Origin: Cryobacterium psychrophilum
GTDB lineage: Bacteria; Actinomycetota; Actinomycetes; Actinomycetales; Microbacteriaceae
Assembly (NCBI RefSeq): GCF_004365915.1
Contig: NZ_SODI01000001.1
Coordinates: 620,001 to 684,000 of the forward strand
Reading direction: 5' to 3'
DNA: 64,000 nucleotides
In this document: in pieces, positions 23,791-33,104 of the stretch
Position numbering within the stretch: position 1 is the first letter of the stretch
How the letters are laid out: the number at the start of each line of letters is the position of its first letter
The notes under the pieces: model-generated
Told to the model about the DNA's origin: nothing
Database searches by the model: none
What the model saw: only the letters and a program-made list of their open reading frames with translations
Made by a program: the position numbers and the translations under genes

Positions 23791-24472
23791 TTGCCCTAGC
23801 CGTACGTGTGTGGATGACGTCGATGACCGCGGTAATGGTCTGTTCTAAGTCAAGGTGGGTGGAGTCAACGGTGGTGACACCGTCTGCGGCGCTCATAAAA
23901 TCGACGACCTGTGAGTCAGCACGATCTCTCGATCGCAGCTGATCTGCTACGGTTTCGGCCGACTGGGTGGTTATTTCCGCAGAGCGCCTAGCCATTCTAG
24001 CCTCTTCGGATGCGGTGAGTAGAATGCGCACGTCTGCATCGGGTGCCACGACGGTCGTAATGTCGCGTCCTTCCACGACGACGCCGGGCCGATCCACGTT
24101 GTTCGCGAGGTTCTGAAACAGCCAGGTGAGGTGCGTGCGCACCTCGGGAACCCGGGCCACGGCGCTGACGGCAGCAGACACGGCGGGCGAGCGGATGGCG
24201 TCGGTCACGTCGGTCTCCCCCACGAGCACGAAGTATTCGTCGGGGTCGGTTCCGATGGAGTAGTCGAAGTCGGCCAGTGCGGCCTTCACCGCGTCGGCGC
24301 TTTCGGTGTCGACCTTGTGGTCGAGCACGTGCCAGGCGAGAGCGCGATATGCGGCGCCGGTGTCGAGGTAGGCGAAGCCGAGGCGGCGGGCCGCGGCGCG
24401 ACTCACGCTCGACTTCCCGCTTCCGGCCGGACCATCTATGGCGACGACCGTGGGGAAAGAGTGACGAGCCAT
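23783..24472 (-). CDS. cmk: Cytidylate kinase
   Basis: 229 residues from the ATG at 24472 ([20 protein letters not shown]). Walker A '[10 protein letters not shown]', '[13 protein letters not shown]', '[17 protein letters not shown]' and the lid 'RMARRSAEI' mark CMP/dCMP kinase. It phosphorylates CMP and dCMP. The upstream frame extension to 24559 lacks the conserved start and is not used. The spacing of only 4 bases to the tyrA stop and the overlap with der show co-transcription. Confidence 0.95.
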   Translation of the reverse strand: MARHSFPTVVAIDGPAGSGKSSVSRAAARRLGFAYLDTGAAYRALAWHVLDHKVDTESADAVKAALADFDYSIGTDPDEYFVLVGETDVTDAIRSPAVSAAVSAVARVPEVRTHLTWLFQNLANNVDRPGVVVEGRDITTVVAPDADVRILLTASEEARMARRSAEITTQSAETVADQLRSRDRADSQVVDFMSAADGVTTVDSTHLDLEQTITAVIDVIHTRTARAND

Positions 24473-24476
24473 GCGT

Positions 24477-25640
24477 TTAACCAGCAATCCGCCAGCCGCG
24501 GGCGGCCAGCTCAGTCGTGAGGCGAGAAACGGCCTCGGGAAGAACGGAAATTTCAGCAAGCCCCAGCGGGGCGCCCGGCGAGTGCTCGAGTCGGAGGTCC
24601 TCGAGGTTCACGCCGAGGTCACCGATGTCATTGAGCAGGGCGGCGATCTGCCCCGGGCGGTCGTTGACCATGACGATCATCGAGGCGAAGCGACGGTCCT
24701 GGCCGTGCTTGCCGGGCAGGCGCGCCACCCCGGCGTTGCCACCCACGAGTTCCTCGGCGACGCGGCGCTGGGCACCGGGGGCGGCGGGGTCGGCGAGGGC
24801 GTCAATGAAACGGTCGAGGTCGTCGCGGTAGGCGAGGAGGATCTCGCGAACCGGCGCCGAGTTGGCGCCGAGAATCTGCACCCACAGGTCGGGGTCGCTC
24901 GCCGCGACGCGCGTCACGTCGCGCAGGCCCTGGCCAGCCAGGTTCAGGGAGGAATTGGCGGCATCGGTCAATCGCCTGGCCATGAGCGTGGAGATCACCT
25001 GCGGCACGTGGGACACCAGTGCCACACCGCGGTCGTGCTCCTCGGGGGTCAGCTCCACGAGAATGGCACCGAGGTCGAGAATGAGATCGTCGATCGCGCC
25101 GGCCTGCTGGTAGCTGATGGCGTCGTGTGCGGCGACGACCCAGGGACGGCCGATGAAGAGGTCGGCGCGACCCGAGAGCGGACCGCCCTTCTCCCGACCG
25201 GCAAGCGGATGCGAGCCGATGTAGCGGCTGATGTCGGCTCCCCTGGCACGCAACTCGGCGAGGGGTGCGAGCTTGACGCTGGCAACATCGGTGACGATCG
25301 CGTTCGGGTAGGACTCGAGTTCGCGGGCCACCACCTCGGCGGTGACGTCCGGTGGAACGCACACGACGATGAGCTGCGGGGCGTCGCCCGGAACGGCCGC
25401 GCGGCCCGCTCCGTAGTCGATCGCGATGCTCAGGTGCGTGGGGGACGCGTCAGCGAGGATGACCTCGATACCGCGGTTGCGCAGGCCGAGGCCCACGCTC
25501 GTGCCGAGCAGGCCAACGCCCACGACGCGCACCGGACCGACGAGTCGGCTCTCGATCGGTGTGCTCGCGGCCGGCCGCGCGTCGATTCCGGCCGGCATTG
25601 TGCTGCCTTCGCCGTCAGCGCGCTCGGCGGGTGTGGTCAT
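24477..25640 (-). CDS. tyrA: Prephenate dehydrogenase with C-terminal ACT domain
   Basis: 387 residues. N-terminal Rossmann motif '[17 protein letters not shown]', 'IVTDVASVK', and the prephenate-binding '[14 protein letters not shown]'; C-terminal ACT domain from about residue 315 ('[20 protein letters not shown]'), a likely tyrosine feedback site. It converts prephenate to 4-hydroxyphenylpyruvate. It sits between rluB (TAATG junction) and cmk. Confidence 0.94.
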   Translation of the reverse strand: MTTPAERADGEGSTMPAGIDARPAASTPIESRLVGPVRVVGVGLLGTSVGLGLRNRGIEVILADASPTHLSIAIDYGAGRAAVPGDAPQLIVVCVPPDVTAEVVARELESYPNAIVTDVASVKLAPLAELRARGADISRYIGSHPLAGREKGGPLSGRADLFIGRPWVVAAHDAISYQQAGAIDDLILDLGAILVELTPEEHDRGVALVSHVPQVISTLMARRLTDAANSSLNLAGQGLRDVTRVAASDPDLWVQILGANSAPVREILLAYRDDLDRFIDALADPAAPGAQRRVAEELVGGNAGVARLPGKHGQDRRFASMIVMVNDRPGQIAALLNDIGDLGVNLEDLRLEHSPGAPLGLAEISVLPEAVSRLTTELAARGWRIAG

Positions 25641-26548
25641 TAGCGAGCGTCGCGACGGTCGTCACGAGAGTCGCGGGAATCGCGGGAATCGCGATCGTCA
25701 CGAGAGTCGCGCTGCTCGCCGGCGGGCTGGTCGGCCTGCGGGCGCTTGCTCGGCGCCTGACGCGACACGGTGAGCAGCAGTCCGAGCTCTTCACGGGTGA
25801 GTTCGCGCAGTGCGCCCTGGCGCAACGTGCCCAGGTGGAGCGGGCCAAACTGGCGGCGCACGAGGTCGATCACGGGATGGCCGACGGACTCCAGCATCCG
25901 TCGCACGATGCGGTTACGCCCGGAGTGCAACGTCACCTCGACCATGCTCACGCCATCGCCGGGAGGGCTCGTGATGATGCGCGCCTTGTCGGCCTTGATG
26001 GGGCCGTCTTCGAGTTCGATGCCGCTCTGCAGCTGGCCGATGGTCTGCGCGGAGACGCGGCCCTCCACCTTGGCGATGTAGGTCTTCATCACGCCGAACG
26101 AGGGGTGGGCGAGCACGTGTGCCATGTCGCCGTCGTTCGTGAGGATGAGCAGCCCACTGGTCTGGGCGTCGAGGCGGCCCACGTTGAAGAGGCGCTCGTC
26201 GAACTGGTCCGTGAACTCGCGCAGGTCGGGGCGGCCGTGCTCGTCCATCATGGAGGAGACCACCCCAACGGGCTTGTTGAGCATGATGTAGCGGCGGGTC
26301 GTGTCAAGCTGCACGGCCACGTTGTCCACGGCCACCTGGTCCGTTTCGGGGTGCACGCGACGGCCGAGCTCGGTGACGACCTTGCCGTTCACCCGCACCC
26401 GACCCGAGGTGATCATCTCTTCCGACACGCGACGCGACGCTACGCCGGCCGCTGCGAGCACCTTCTGCAGGCGGATGCCGTCGGCCGCGGCCTCGGGGTT
26501 CGTTCCCGCGTCAGGATTGTTCGTGATTTCATGGTGGTCGTTCGTCAT
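25640..26548 (-). CDS. rluB: 23S rRNA pseudouridine synthase RluB-type, with repetitive C-terminal tail
   Basis: 302 residues. S4 RNA-binding domain (about 24-70: 'IRLQKVLAAAGVASRRVSEE'), catalytic domain with 'GRLDAQTSGLLILTNDGD' (catalytic Asp) and 'HSGRNRIVRRMLESVGHPV'. It should modify a uridine in the peptidyl-transferase region of 23S rRNA. The last 25 residues are Arg/Asp/Ser repeats (RDSRDD type) coded by short tandem DNA repeats, absent from the core family and prone to length change. ATGA overlap with scpB. Confidence 0.94.
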   Translation of the reverse strand: MTNDHHEITNNPDAGTNPEAAADGIRLQKVLAAAGVASRRVSEEMITSGRVRVNGKVVTELGRRVHPETDQVAVDNVAVQLDTTRRYIMLNKPVGVVSSMMDEHGRPDLREFTDQFDERLFNVGRLDAQTSGLLILTNDGDMAHVLAHPSFGVMKTYIAKVEGRVSAQTIGQLQSGIELEDGPIKADKARIITSPPGDGVSMVEVTLHSGRNRIVRRMLESVGHPVIDLVRRQFGPLHLGTLRQGALRELTREELGLLLTVSRQAPSKRPQADQPAGEQRDSRDDRDSRDSRDSRDDRRDAR

Positions 26549-27132
26549 CGCAGATCCTCGAATCCGTCGGAGCCGTCGTCGAGCAACGGCGATATGTGTG
26601 GCAACTCGTCGAGCGAGTTGATTCCGAGCTGGGTCAACAGCAAGTCTGTGGTGGCGTAGTTGATTGCGCCAGTTTCGACGTCGGCGAACGCCTCGGTGAT
26701 GAGGCCCCGGCCCAGCAGCGTGCGCACGACGGAATCGACGTTCACCGCACGGATGGACGCGACCGCGCCGCGCCCGATCGGCTGCTTGTAGGCGATCACT
26801 GCGAGCGTCTCGAGCGCGGCCTGCGAGAGGCGGCTCGGGTTCTGGGTGAGCACGAAGTCGGCCACGAGCGGGTCGTGGGCGGCGCGCACGTAGATACGCC
26901 AGCCGCCGGCCACTTCGCGCAGCTCGAAGCCGCGCCGCACGGTGTTGAATTTTCCGTCAAAGTCGTCGACGAGCCGCGATACGGATGCGGCGACGTCCCC
27001 GGCCGGCCGGCTCACGGCCGTCGCGAGGTGCACGATGCTCTGCGGTTCATCCGCCACCATGAGCAGGGCCTCAAGTTCACGGTCAAGCGCAAACGGCTCC
27101 GCGGCCGGGTGGGTCTGTGTGTCAGTTGTCAT
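26545..27132 (-). CDS. scpB: Segregation and condensation protein B
   Basis: 195 residues from the ATG at 27132 (MTTDTQTHPAAEPFALDREL). Two winged-helix units of ScpB are visible ('LEALLMVADEPQSIVHLAT', 'LSQAALETLAVIAYKQPIGRG', 'SVVRTLLGRGLI'). It binds ScpA and the SMC kleisin complex for chromosome compaction. Overlaps the scpA end by 11 bases. Confidence 0.94.
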   Translation of the reverse strand: MTTDTQTHPAAEPFALDRELEALLMVADEPQSIVHLATAVSRPAGDVAASVSRLVDDFDGKFNTVRRGFELREVAGGWRIYVRAAHDPLVADFVLTQNPSRLSQAALETLAVIAYKQPIGRGAVASIRAVNVDSVVRTLLGRGLITEAFADVETGAINYATTDLLLTQLGINSLDELPHISPLLDDGSDGFEDLR

Positions 27133-27931
27133 AGTCGGCTCCGAGATTCGCGAGGTTCTCATCTGACCAGTTGGAGGCGCTCCAGCGCAGGGTGAGCTCA
27201 CCGAGAGGCTCGATCTGGTCGAAGGAAATGGCACCGTAGCGGTACAGCTCGAGCACCGCGAGAAAGCGGGCGATCACGATGCCCTTCTCGTTGGTGCCCA
27301 CGATGAGGTGGCGAAAGGAGAGCGGCTCCCCCGGCTTGAGCATGGCCACGATGTACGCGGCCTGCTCACGGATGCTCACCAGCGGCGCGTGCAGGTGGTC
27401 AAGTCCCACGGTGGGCAGCTCGCGCGGCGTGAGGGCGAGCGCGGCAAGGGCCCCGAAATCCTGCAGCGAGAGCGTCCACATAAGTTCGGGGGTCTGCTGA
27501 CGGTACTTCTCCTCCAGCCGCACGGACCGCACATGCCGGGACGACTCCGTGTCGAGGCGGTCGCCGAACCAGATCGAAGCCTGCTTGAACGCCCGGTACT
27601 GCAGCAGGCGGGCGAAGAGCAGGTCCCTGGCCTCGAGCAGGGCCACATCCTCGGCATCGACCAGTTCGCCCTGCGGCAACAGGCCAGCCACCTTGAGGTC
27701 GAGCAGCGTCGCGGCTACCACCAGAAACTCGGTCGCCTGGTCGAGCTCTTCCGGACCGGTGAGGCCGCGCAGGTACCCGATGAACTCGTCGGTCACCTGG
27801 CTCAGGGAGATCTCGGTGATGTCCAGCTCGTGGCGCGAGATCAGGTTGAGCAGCAGGTCGAATGGGCCCTCGAAATTGCCGAGGGCGACCGAAAACGCGG
27901 GCTTCTCGGCCGCGCTAGGCGACTGCGCCAC
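27122..27931 (-). CDS. scpA: Segregation and condensation protein A (kleisin)
   Basis: 269 residues from a GTG. Typical opening 'FEGPFDLLLNLISRHELDI', then 'VTDEFIGYL', and a C-terminal winged helix ('VIARFLAVLELYRYGAISFDQ'). It bridges the SMC dimer heads. The start lies inside the 3' end of parA (17-base overlap). Confidence 0.94.
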   Translation of the reverse strand: MAQSPSAAEKPAFSVALGNFEGPFDLLLNLISRHELDITEISLSQVTDEFIGYLRGLTGPEELDQATEFLVVAATLLDLKVAGLLPQGELVDAEDVALLEARDLLFARLLQYRAFKQASIWFGDRLDTESSRHVRSVRLEEKYRQQTPELMWTLSLQDFGALAALALTPRELPTVGLDHLHAPLVSIREQAAYIVAMLKPGEPLSFRHLIVGTNEKGIVIARFLAVLELYRYGAISFDQIEPLGELTLRWSASNWSDENLANLGADYDN

Positions 27932-28829
27932 GTTGAATCAGTTCCCGAGCCACGGAGAGGTACGCCTTGGCGGCCGGGTGTTCCGGGGCGAATTCGGTGA
28001 TCGGTATTCCGGCGACGCTGGCGTCGGGGAACTTCACGGTGCGGCCGACCACGGTGTCGAGCACGCGATCGCCGAACGCGTCGACGACCCGCTCGAGAAC
28101 TTCCCGTGAGTGCAGCGTGCGGGAGTCGTACATGGTGGCGAGAATACCGTCGAGCTCGATGGCCGGGTTGAGCCGGTCGCGTACCTTGTCGATGGTTTCG
28201 ATGAGCAGGGCGACGCCGCGCAGGGCGAAGAACTCACACTCGAGCGGGATCAGCACGCCGTGAGCAGCGGTAAGCGCGTTCACGGTGAGAATTCCGAGGG
28301 AGGGCTGGCAGTCGATGAGAATGACGTCATATTCGGGTGTGAGCTTGCGCAGCACCCGCGTGAGGATCTGCTCGCGGGCGACCTCGTTCACGAGGTGCAC
28401 CTCAGCGGCCGAGAGGTCAATGTTTGCCGGGATCACGTCGAGACCCTCAACGGAGGTCTGCTGCACCGCATCCATCGGGTCGACCTTGCTGCTCAGCAGC
28501 AGGTCATAAATGGTGGTGACATCGTGCGTGGGCACGCCGAGGCCGGCCGAGAGGGCGCCCTGCGGGTCGAAGTCGATGGCGAGCACGCGGCGGCCGTAGC
28601 TCGCCAGGGCCGCACCGAGGTTAATGGTGGTCGTGGTCTTGCCCACGCCGCCCTTCTGGTTGCAGAGCGCAATAACGCGCGCCGGACCGTGGCTGTTCAG
28701 CGGTTCAGGATCAGCAAAATCCTGCTTCTCACGTCCTGTGGGACCAACGGGAGTCTCATCCAATCCGGGTAGAGATATCCGTTCACCCTGCCGACGCGCC
28801 ACTGATGTCCTCGATCCGCTTTTTGCCAC
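27915..28829 (-). CDS. parA: ParA-family chromosome partitioning ATPase
   Basis: 304 residues from GTG 28829. Deviant Walker A 'CNQKGGVGKTTTTINLGAAL', 'VLAIDFDPQGALSAGLG', and 'VILIDCQPSLGILTVNAL' identify a ParA/Soj ATPase. No parB is adjacent; in related genomes this copy accompanies scpAB rather than the oriC parAB pair. It has an N-terminal extension of about 50 residues without recognisable domain. It is the first gene of a coupled scpA-scpB-rluB-tyrA-cmk-der run. Confidence 0.93.
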   Translation of the reverse strand: MAKSGSRTSVARRQGERISLPGLDETPVGPTGREKQDFADPEPLNSHGPARVIALCNQKGGVGKTTTTINLGAALASYGRRVLAIDFDPQGALSAGLGVPTHDVTTIYDLLLSSKVDPMDAVQQTSVEGLDVIPANIDLSAAEVHLVNEVAREQILTRVLRKLTPEYDVILIDCQPSLGILTVNALTAAHGVLIPLECEFFALRGVALLIETIDKVRDRLNPAIELDGILATMYDSRTLHSREVLERVVDAFGDRVLDTVVGRTVKFPDASVAGIPITEFAPEHPAAKAYLSVARELIQRGAVA

Positions 28830-28997
28830 CTTCCGATTCTACCGATTGCACGGCCCGAGCGTTGCTCGCCGTGCCGCGCGCCCCGCATTCCTGCCCGCAA
28901 CCACCCGCAATGGTCATGAATCGGCTCTGGCGTTCTGGGGGTTCCCCGTCGTCGACGACGTGTTTGCGGCATCCGTGCACGTGCCGAGTGGCCAGAA

Positions 28998-29171
28998 ATG
29001 CACCGTGTCAGGGAGTTGGCTGGTCTCGCCGAATATGTGAAACCTGAGTATCTGCATGGAATGACGCCCGGCGATGCTGTCCTGAAGGAGAAAGTGCGGG
29101 AATACGACCGTCGAGCCGACGGAGACACCGCGGCTGAATGGCCCCCGGAGGACCTACGCAAACGTCAATGA
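28998..29171 (+). CDS. Possible small protein (57 aa)
   Basis: Frame from ATG 28998 to TGA 29171 reads MHRVRELAGLAEYVKPEYLH... and ends WPPEDLRKRQ. The charged, helix-compatible composition looks real. The Shine-Dalgarno is weak and the gene opposes its neighbours. Apart from this and the next feature, the gap 28,830-29,590 holds nothing I can support. Confidence 0.38.
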   Translation: MHRVRELAGLAEYVKPEYLHGMTPGDAVLKEKVREYDRRADGDTAAEWPPEDLRKRQ

Positions 29172-29244
29172 CTGTTGCGCATCCTCACGACGGCGGGCCT
29201 GCCCTCCGTGCGCTGGTGGATTCTCCGTTGGGCGGTGACCCGAC

Positions 29245-29451
29245 CTATTCCTGCGGTTGGCGAAGGTTCGACAGCGCGCGCGTGAAGCACACCACAGCGG
29301 CGAAGGCGGCTGCGCTCGCGGTGACGGTCGTGTACAGGTCGAAGGCGCCGAGAAAGAGAACGACGCTCGCAAGTGCCAGCGACACCGCGCCGACGCCCCA
29401 CATCAAGGCGAATGTCTTGCGGTGGTTACGGGTGGATTTCTCGGTTGCCAT
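29245..29451 (-). CDS. Small two-helix membrane protein
   Basis: 68 residues. A basic start 'MATEKSTRNHRKTF' is followed by two hydrophobic helices ('ALMWGVGAVSLALASVVLFL', 'TVTASAAAFAAVVCF') and a polar end. GGAGG lies directly before the ATG, closer than usual. Lies between xerD and parA on the same strand, so it may be part of the operon. Function unknown. Confidence 0.58.
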   Translation of the reverse strand: MATEKSTRNHRKTFALMWGVGAVSLALASVVLFLGAFDLYTTVTASAAAFAAVVCFTRALSNLRQPQE

Positions 29452-29590
29452 CCTCCAACGGTATCCGTTCGGCGCTTCGCGTGCCGCTCAGATCCCCGCA
29501 ACCGTTGCCGAATCGCACAAATGTTGCCGGCGCACCCGGCACTCACGTCGTGTAAGGGAACCATAGCGTCCGGCAGGGACGGGGCGCGCG

Positions 29591-30514
29591 TCAGCGGGCT
29601 CGGGGATGCGCCGTCGTGTACATGTCACGGAGGGTGTCCACGGTGACGAGGGTGTAGATCTGGGTGGTGGCCACAGACGAGTGGCCGAGAAGCTCCTGCA
29701 CCACGCGCACGTCGGCACCGCCGGCGAGCAGGTGCGTGGCGAATGAGTGCCGCAGCGTGTGCGGCGACACGGGAACGGTGAGCCCGGCCCGTTCCGCAGC
29801 CGCGCGAATGATCAGCCACGCGTTCTGCCTGCTCACCCGCTGCCCACGCACCCCGAGAAACAGCGCCGGGGTGGCCTTGCCCCGGCCCGACAGCGTCGGC
29901 CGCGCTCGCACAACGTACGCGTTCACGGCCGCCCGGGCGTAGCTGCCCACGGGCACAATGCGCTGCTTGTCTCCCTTGCCTGTGAGCCGCACCATTTCCT
30001 CGTCGAGCACCTCGGCGAGCACGTCGTCCACGTTGAGGCTCACGACCTCGGAGACACGCGCGCCGGTCGCGTAGAGCAACTCGAGCAACGCTTTGTCCCG
30101 CAGCTGAAGCACGTCGTCGCCATCCGTTGCCGCCAACAGTGCCGTGACCTCGTCGATCGAAATGGCTTTGGGCAACCGCATGGCGAGCTTGGGCGGCTTG
30201 GTCTCATGCGCCACGTCAACGTCAACGAGCGCCTCCTCGAGCAGAAACCGGTGCCAGCCGCGCACCGTTGACAGCACGCGAGCGATCGACGCCGCGGTCA
30301 ACGGCGACTCGCCGCGCGTTCCGAGAAACCGCACGAAGGCCGAGATGTGCGCCGCGGTGATACCGCGCGGCTCTGTCACCGGCACGTCCTCGAGCCACGC
30401 CGCATACATCGTGAGGTCGCGCCGGTACGCGGCCACGGTGTTCGTTGCGAGGCCGCGTTCAATCGAGACGTGCCGCAGGTACGAGTCCACAGCCGCCTCG
30501 ATCATGGGGTTCAC
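29591..30514 (-). CDS. xerD: Site-specific tyrosine recombinase XerD
   Basis: 307 residues from GTG 30514, which overlaps the NUDIX stop (GTGA). The full catalytic set is present: Arg in '[15 protein letters not shown]', Lys in the beta-hairpin ('[13 protein letters not shown]'), '[12 protein letters not shown]', '[15 protein letters not shown]' with the tyrosine nucleophile. It resolves chromosome dimers at dif. It is a useful in-window contrast to the degenerate recombinases at 9,657 and 10,655. Confidence 0.96.
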   Translation of the reverse strand: MNPMIEAAVDSYLRHVSIERGLATNTVAAYRRDLTMYAAWLEDVPVTEPRGITAAHISAFVRFLGTRGESPLTAASIARVLSTVRGWHRFLLEEALVDVDVAHETKPPKLAMRLPKAISIDEVTALLAATDGDDVLQLRDKALLELLYATGARVSEVVSLNVDDVLAEVLDEEMVRLTGKGDKQRIVPVGSYARAAVNAYVVRARPTLSGRGKATPALFLGVRGQRVSRQNAWLIIRAAAERAGLTVPVSPHTLRHSFATHLLAGGADVRVVQELLGHSSVATTQIYTLVTVDTLRDMYTTAHPRAR

Positions 30515-31179
30515 TCCGAGTGCTTCCAATTGAGTGGATGCCCCGGCCACGGCGCGTCGCCGGCCGCGAGCGTGCTCCACCCGCGAGACCGGGACACCTG
30601 GGCGGCGAGTACCCCGATCACGAGCGATGGGTTCTGCACTCGCCGGGCGAGAACCGCGTCGACACACTCGTCGAGAGGCACCCAGCGAAGCTCAATATCG
30701 GCCTCTTCCTCCGTGCGAGCGAAGACTTCGGCGCTGGCCGAGACGCCGCGGGCGAGGTAGATGCGAATGGCCTCGCTGCTGCCGCCGGGCGAGGTGTAGA
30801 AGTCGCTCAGCACGTTCCACTCGGTCGCGACCACGTCGGCTTCCTCAGCGAGTTCGCGCTGGGCGCCCACGAGGGGATCTTCACCGCTGATGTCGAGCAG
30901 GCCGGCGGGAAGCTCCCATTCGCGCATGCGCACGGGGTGCCGGTACTGCTTGATCAGAAGCACTCGATCCTGCTCGTCGAGGGCGAGCACAACGACGGCG
31001 CCGGTGTGGTCCACAAACTCGCGCACGATGGTGGCGCCGTTGTAATCGAAGTCATCCCGACGAATGCTCCACACCTTGCCGGCGAACACCTGCTCGGAGT
31101 CCGTCACCGTGAAATCTGCGGTTTCGTCCTGCAGTAGCTCGCTGACCGGCGTGGTGACGCTCGAGGGGGCGGCATTCAC
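30511..31179 (-). CDS. NUDIX hydrolase, ADP-ribose pyrophosphatase type
   Basis: 222 residues from GTG 31179. Nudix box '[26 protein letters not shown]', with the REUxEE core intact; 'WELPAGLLD' upstream and '[18 protein letters not shown]' downstream are the ADP-ribose pyrophosphatase hallmarks (Pro about 16 residues after the box). The M. tuberculosis counterpart at the same position after pyrG is Rv1700. Coupled on both sides by GTGA overlaps. Confidence 0.92.
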   Translation of the reverse strand: MNAAPSSVTTPVSELLQDETADFTVTDSEQVFAGKVWSIRRDDFDYNGATIVREFVDHTGAVVVLALDEQDRVLLIKQYRHPVRMREWELPAGLLDISGEDPLVGAQRELAEEADVVATEWNVLSDFYTSPGGSSEAIRIYLARGVSASAEVFARTEEEADIELRWVPLDECVDAVLARRVQNPSLVIGVLAAQVSRSRGWSTLAAGDAPWPGHPLNWKHSE

Positions 31180-31385
31180 GGCTGGTCCTCGGTCGTCCCC
31201 GCACTCGCCGCGGAATCACCACGTGTCGGGGCATCCGTGTCGTCATCGTCGTTCTCGCTGGGACCGGGCGCGGCAGAGCGCGTCGCGGCGACACTCAACC
31301 AGTCGGTGCGCTTCAGCGGCGACGTCCAGGGGGCCGGACCGTCGAACGGCGCCATGCTCAGCAGGCTAGCCGAGAGGTCAGACAT
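31176..31385 (-). CDS. Small conserved-position protein between pyrG and the NUDIX gene
   Basis: 69 residues, [20 protein letters not shown]..., then '[17 protein letters not shown]' and an acidic tail. The start overlaps the pyrG stop by 8 bases and the stop overlaps the next GTG by 4, which argues strongly that it is translated. No domain recognised; mostly disordered. Confidence 0.7.
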   Translation of the reverse strand: MSDLSASLLSMAPFDGPAPWTSPLKRTDWLSVAATRSAAPGPSENDDDDTDAPTRGDSAASAGTTEDQP

Positions 31386-33099
31386 CGGCGTCCTCTTTCA
31401 CCTCAAACAGACGGCTCGATTGCTGACGAGCGAGCGCCGCGGCAACGAGGCCACGAAACAGTGGATGCGCGTGGTTGGGGCGCGAACGCAGCTCCGGGTG
31501 GGCCTGCGTGCCCACATAGAACGGGTGCACCTCGCGGGGCAGCTCAACGTACTCCACGAGCTTGCGGTCGGGCGAGACACCGGAGAAGGAGAGGCCGGCG
31601 AGGGCGATCTGGTCGCGGAACGCGTTATTGACCTCGTAACGGTGACGGTGACGTTCGGAGGCAACGTTGGCGCCGTAGAGTTCGGCGACGATGGAACCCT
31701 CGGCGAGGTCCGCCGGGTACAGGCCGAGGCGCATGGTGCCGCCCAGGTCTCCGCCGGCGATGATTTCGATCTGCTCCTCCATGGTCGCGATCACGGGGAA
31801 TTCGGTCTCGGGGTCGAACTCGCTCGACGAGGCTCCCGGCAGGCCGGCCTTGTCGCGGGCGTATTCAATCACCATGCACTGCAGGCCCAGGCACAGGCCG
31901 AGCGTGGGAATGCCGTTCTCGCGAGCGAATTTGAGCGCGCCGAGCTTGCCCTCGATGCCACGGATGCCGAAGCCACCGGGAACGCAGATGCCGTCGAGTT
32001 CGCCGAGCAGGCGCGCCGCGCCCTCTTCGGTCTCGCAGTCGTCGGAGCCGATCCACACGATGTTCACCTTCGCCTGGTTCGCGAAGCCGCCGGCGCGCAG
32101 CGCTTCGGTGACCGAAAGGTAGGCATCCGGAAGGTCAACGTACTTGCCCACCAGACCGATGGTGACGTCGTACTTGGGGTGACGCACCGCCACCAGCAGG
32201 TTCTCCCAGGCGGACCAGTCCACGGTGGAGGCGGTGAGGCCGAGGGCGTTGACGATGTAGCGGTCGAGGCCCTGGTCGTGCAGCATGGTGGGGATCTCGT
32301 AGATGCTCGCCACGTCGACGGCGTTGACAACCGCGTCCTCGTCGACGTCGCACATGAGCGCGATTTTGCGCTTGTTCGACTCGGAAACGGGTCGGTCGCT
32401 GCGCAGGACGAGCGCGTCGGGCTGAATACCGATGGAACGGAGCATGGCCACGGAGTGCTGTGTGGGCTTCGTCTTCTGCTCGCCTGCCGCGCCGAGGAAC
32501 GGCACGAGGGACACGTGAACGAAGAAGACATTGTTGCGACCGAGTTCGTGGCGCACCTGGCGTGCGGCCTCGATGAAGGGCTGCGATTCAATGTCACCGA
32601 CGGTGCCACCGATCTCGGTGATGATCACGTCGGGACGCAGGTCGTCGCTCGCCTGCAGGCGCATGCGACGCTTGATCTCATCGGTGATGTGCGGGATGAC
32701 CTGCACCGTGTCACCGAGGTACTCGCCGCGGCGTTCCTTGGCGATCACCTGGGAATACACCTGACCGGTGGTCACGTTGGCGCTCTGGCCCAGGTTGATG
32801 TCGAGGAAACGTTCGTAGTGACCGATGTCGAGGTCGGTTTCGGCGCCATCGTCGGTGACGAACACTTCACCGTGCTGGAACGGATTCATCGTTCCCGGAT
32901 CGACGTTGAGGTATGGGTCCAGCTTCTGCATGACGACGCGCACGCCGCGAGCAGTGAGTAGGTTGCCGAGGCTTGCCGCCGTCAGGCCCTTACCCAGGGA
33001 AGAAACAACACCACCCGTGACAAAAATGTGCTTCACAGTTTTGTCGAGTTGGCTGCTGTCTGAAATGTCCGCGTTTATTTTATCCACCACGGGCTTCAA
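31378..33099 (-). CDS. pyrG: CTP synthase
   Basis: 573 residues. Synthetase domain '[20 protein letters not shown]', '[20 protein letters not shown]'; glutaminase domain with '[16 protein letters not shown]' (Cys nucleophile) and the C-terminal His-Glu ('[15 protein letters not shown]'). It makes CTP from UTP, ATP and glutamine. The start is uncertain: TTG 33099 or the GTGs at 33090 and 33087, since the conserved domain starts near residue 22. Directly follows recN. Confidence 0.96.
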   Translation of the reverse strand: MKPVVDKINADISDSSQLDKTVKHIFVTGGVVSSLGKGLTAASLGNLLTARGVRVVMQKLDPYLNVDPGTMNPFQHGEVFVTDDGAETDLDIGHYERFLDINLGQSANVTTGQVYSQVIAKERRGEYLGDTVQVIPHITDEIKRRMRLQASDDLRPDVIITEIGGTVGDIESQPFIEAARQVRHELGRNNVFFVHVSLVPFLGAAGEQKTKPTQHSVAMLRSIGIQPDALVLRSDRPVSESNKRKIALMCDVDEDAVVNAVDVASIYEIPTMLHDQGLDRYIVNALGLTASTVDWSAWENLLVAVRHPKYDVTIGLVGKYVDLPDAYLSVTEALRAGGFANQAKVNIVWIGSDDCETEEGAARLLGELDGICVPGGFGIRGIEGKLGALKFARENGIPTLGLCLGLQCMVIEYARDKAGLPGASSSEFDPETEFPVIATMEEQIEIIAGGDLGGTMRLGLYPADLAEGSIVAELYGANVASERHRHRYEVNNAFRDQIALAGLSFSGVSPDRKLVEYVELPREVHPFYVGTQAHPELRSRPNHAHPLFRGLVAAALARQQSSRLFEVKEDADV

Positions 33100-33104
33100 T
33101 GCTA

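Noticed and set aside
31237-32961. A 574-codon plus-strand frame
   Set aside because: Antisense to pyrG, which has all catalytic motifs.
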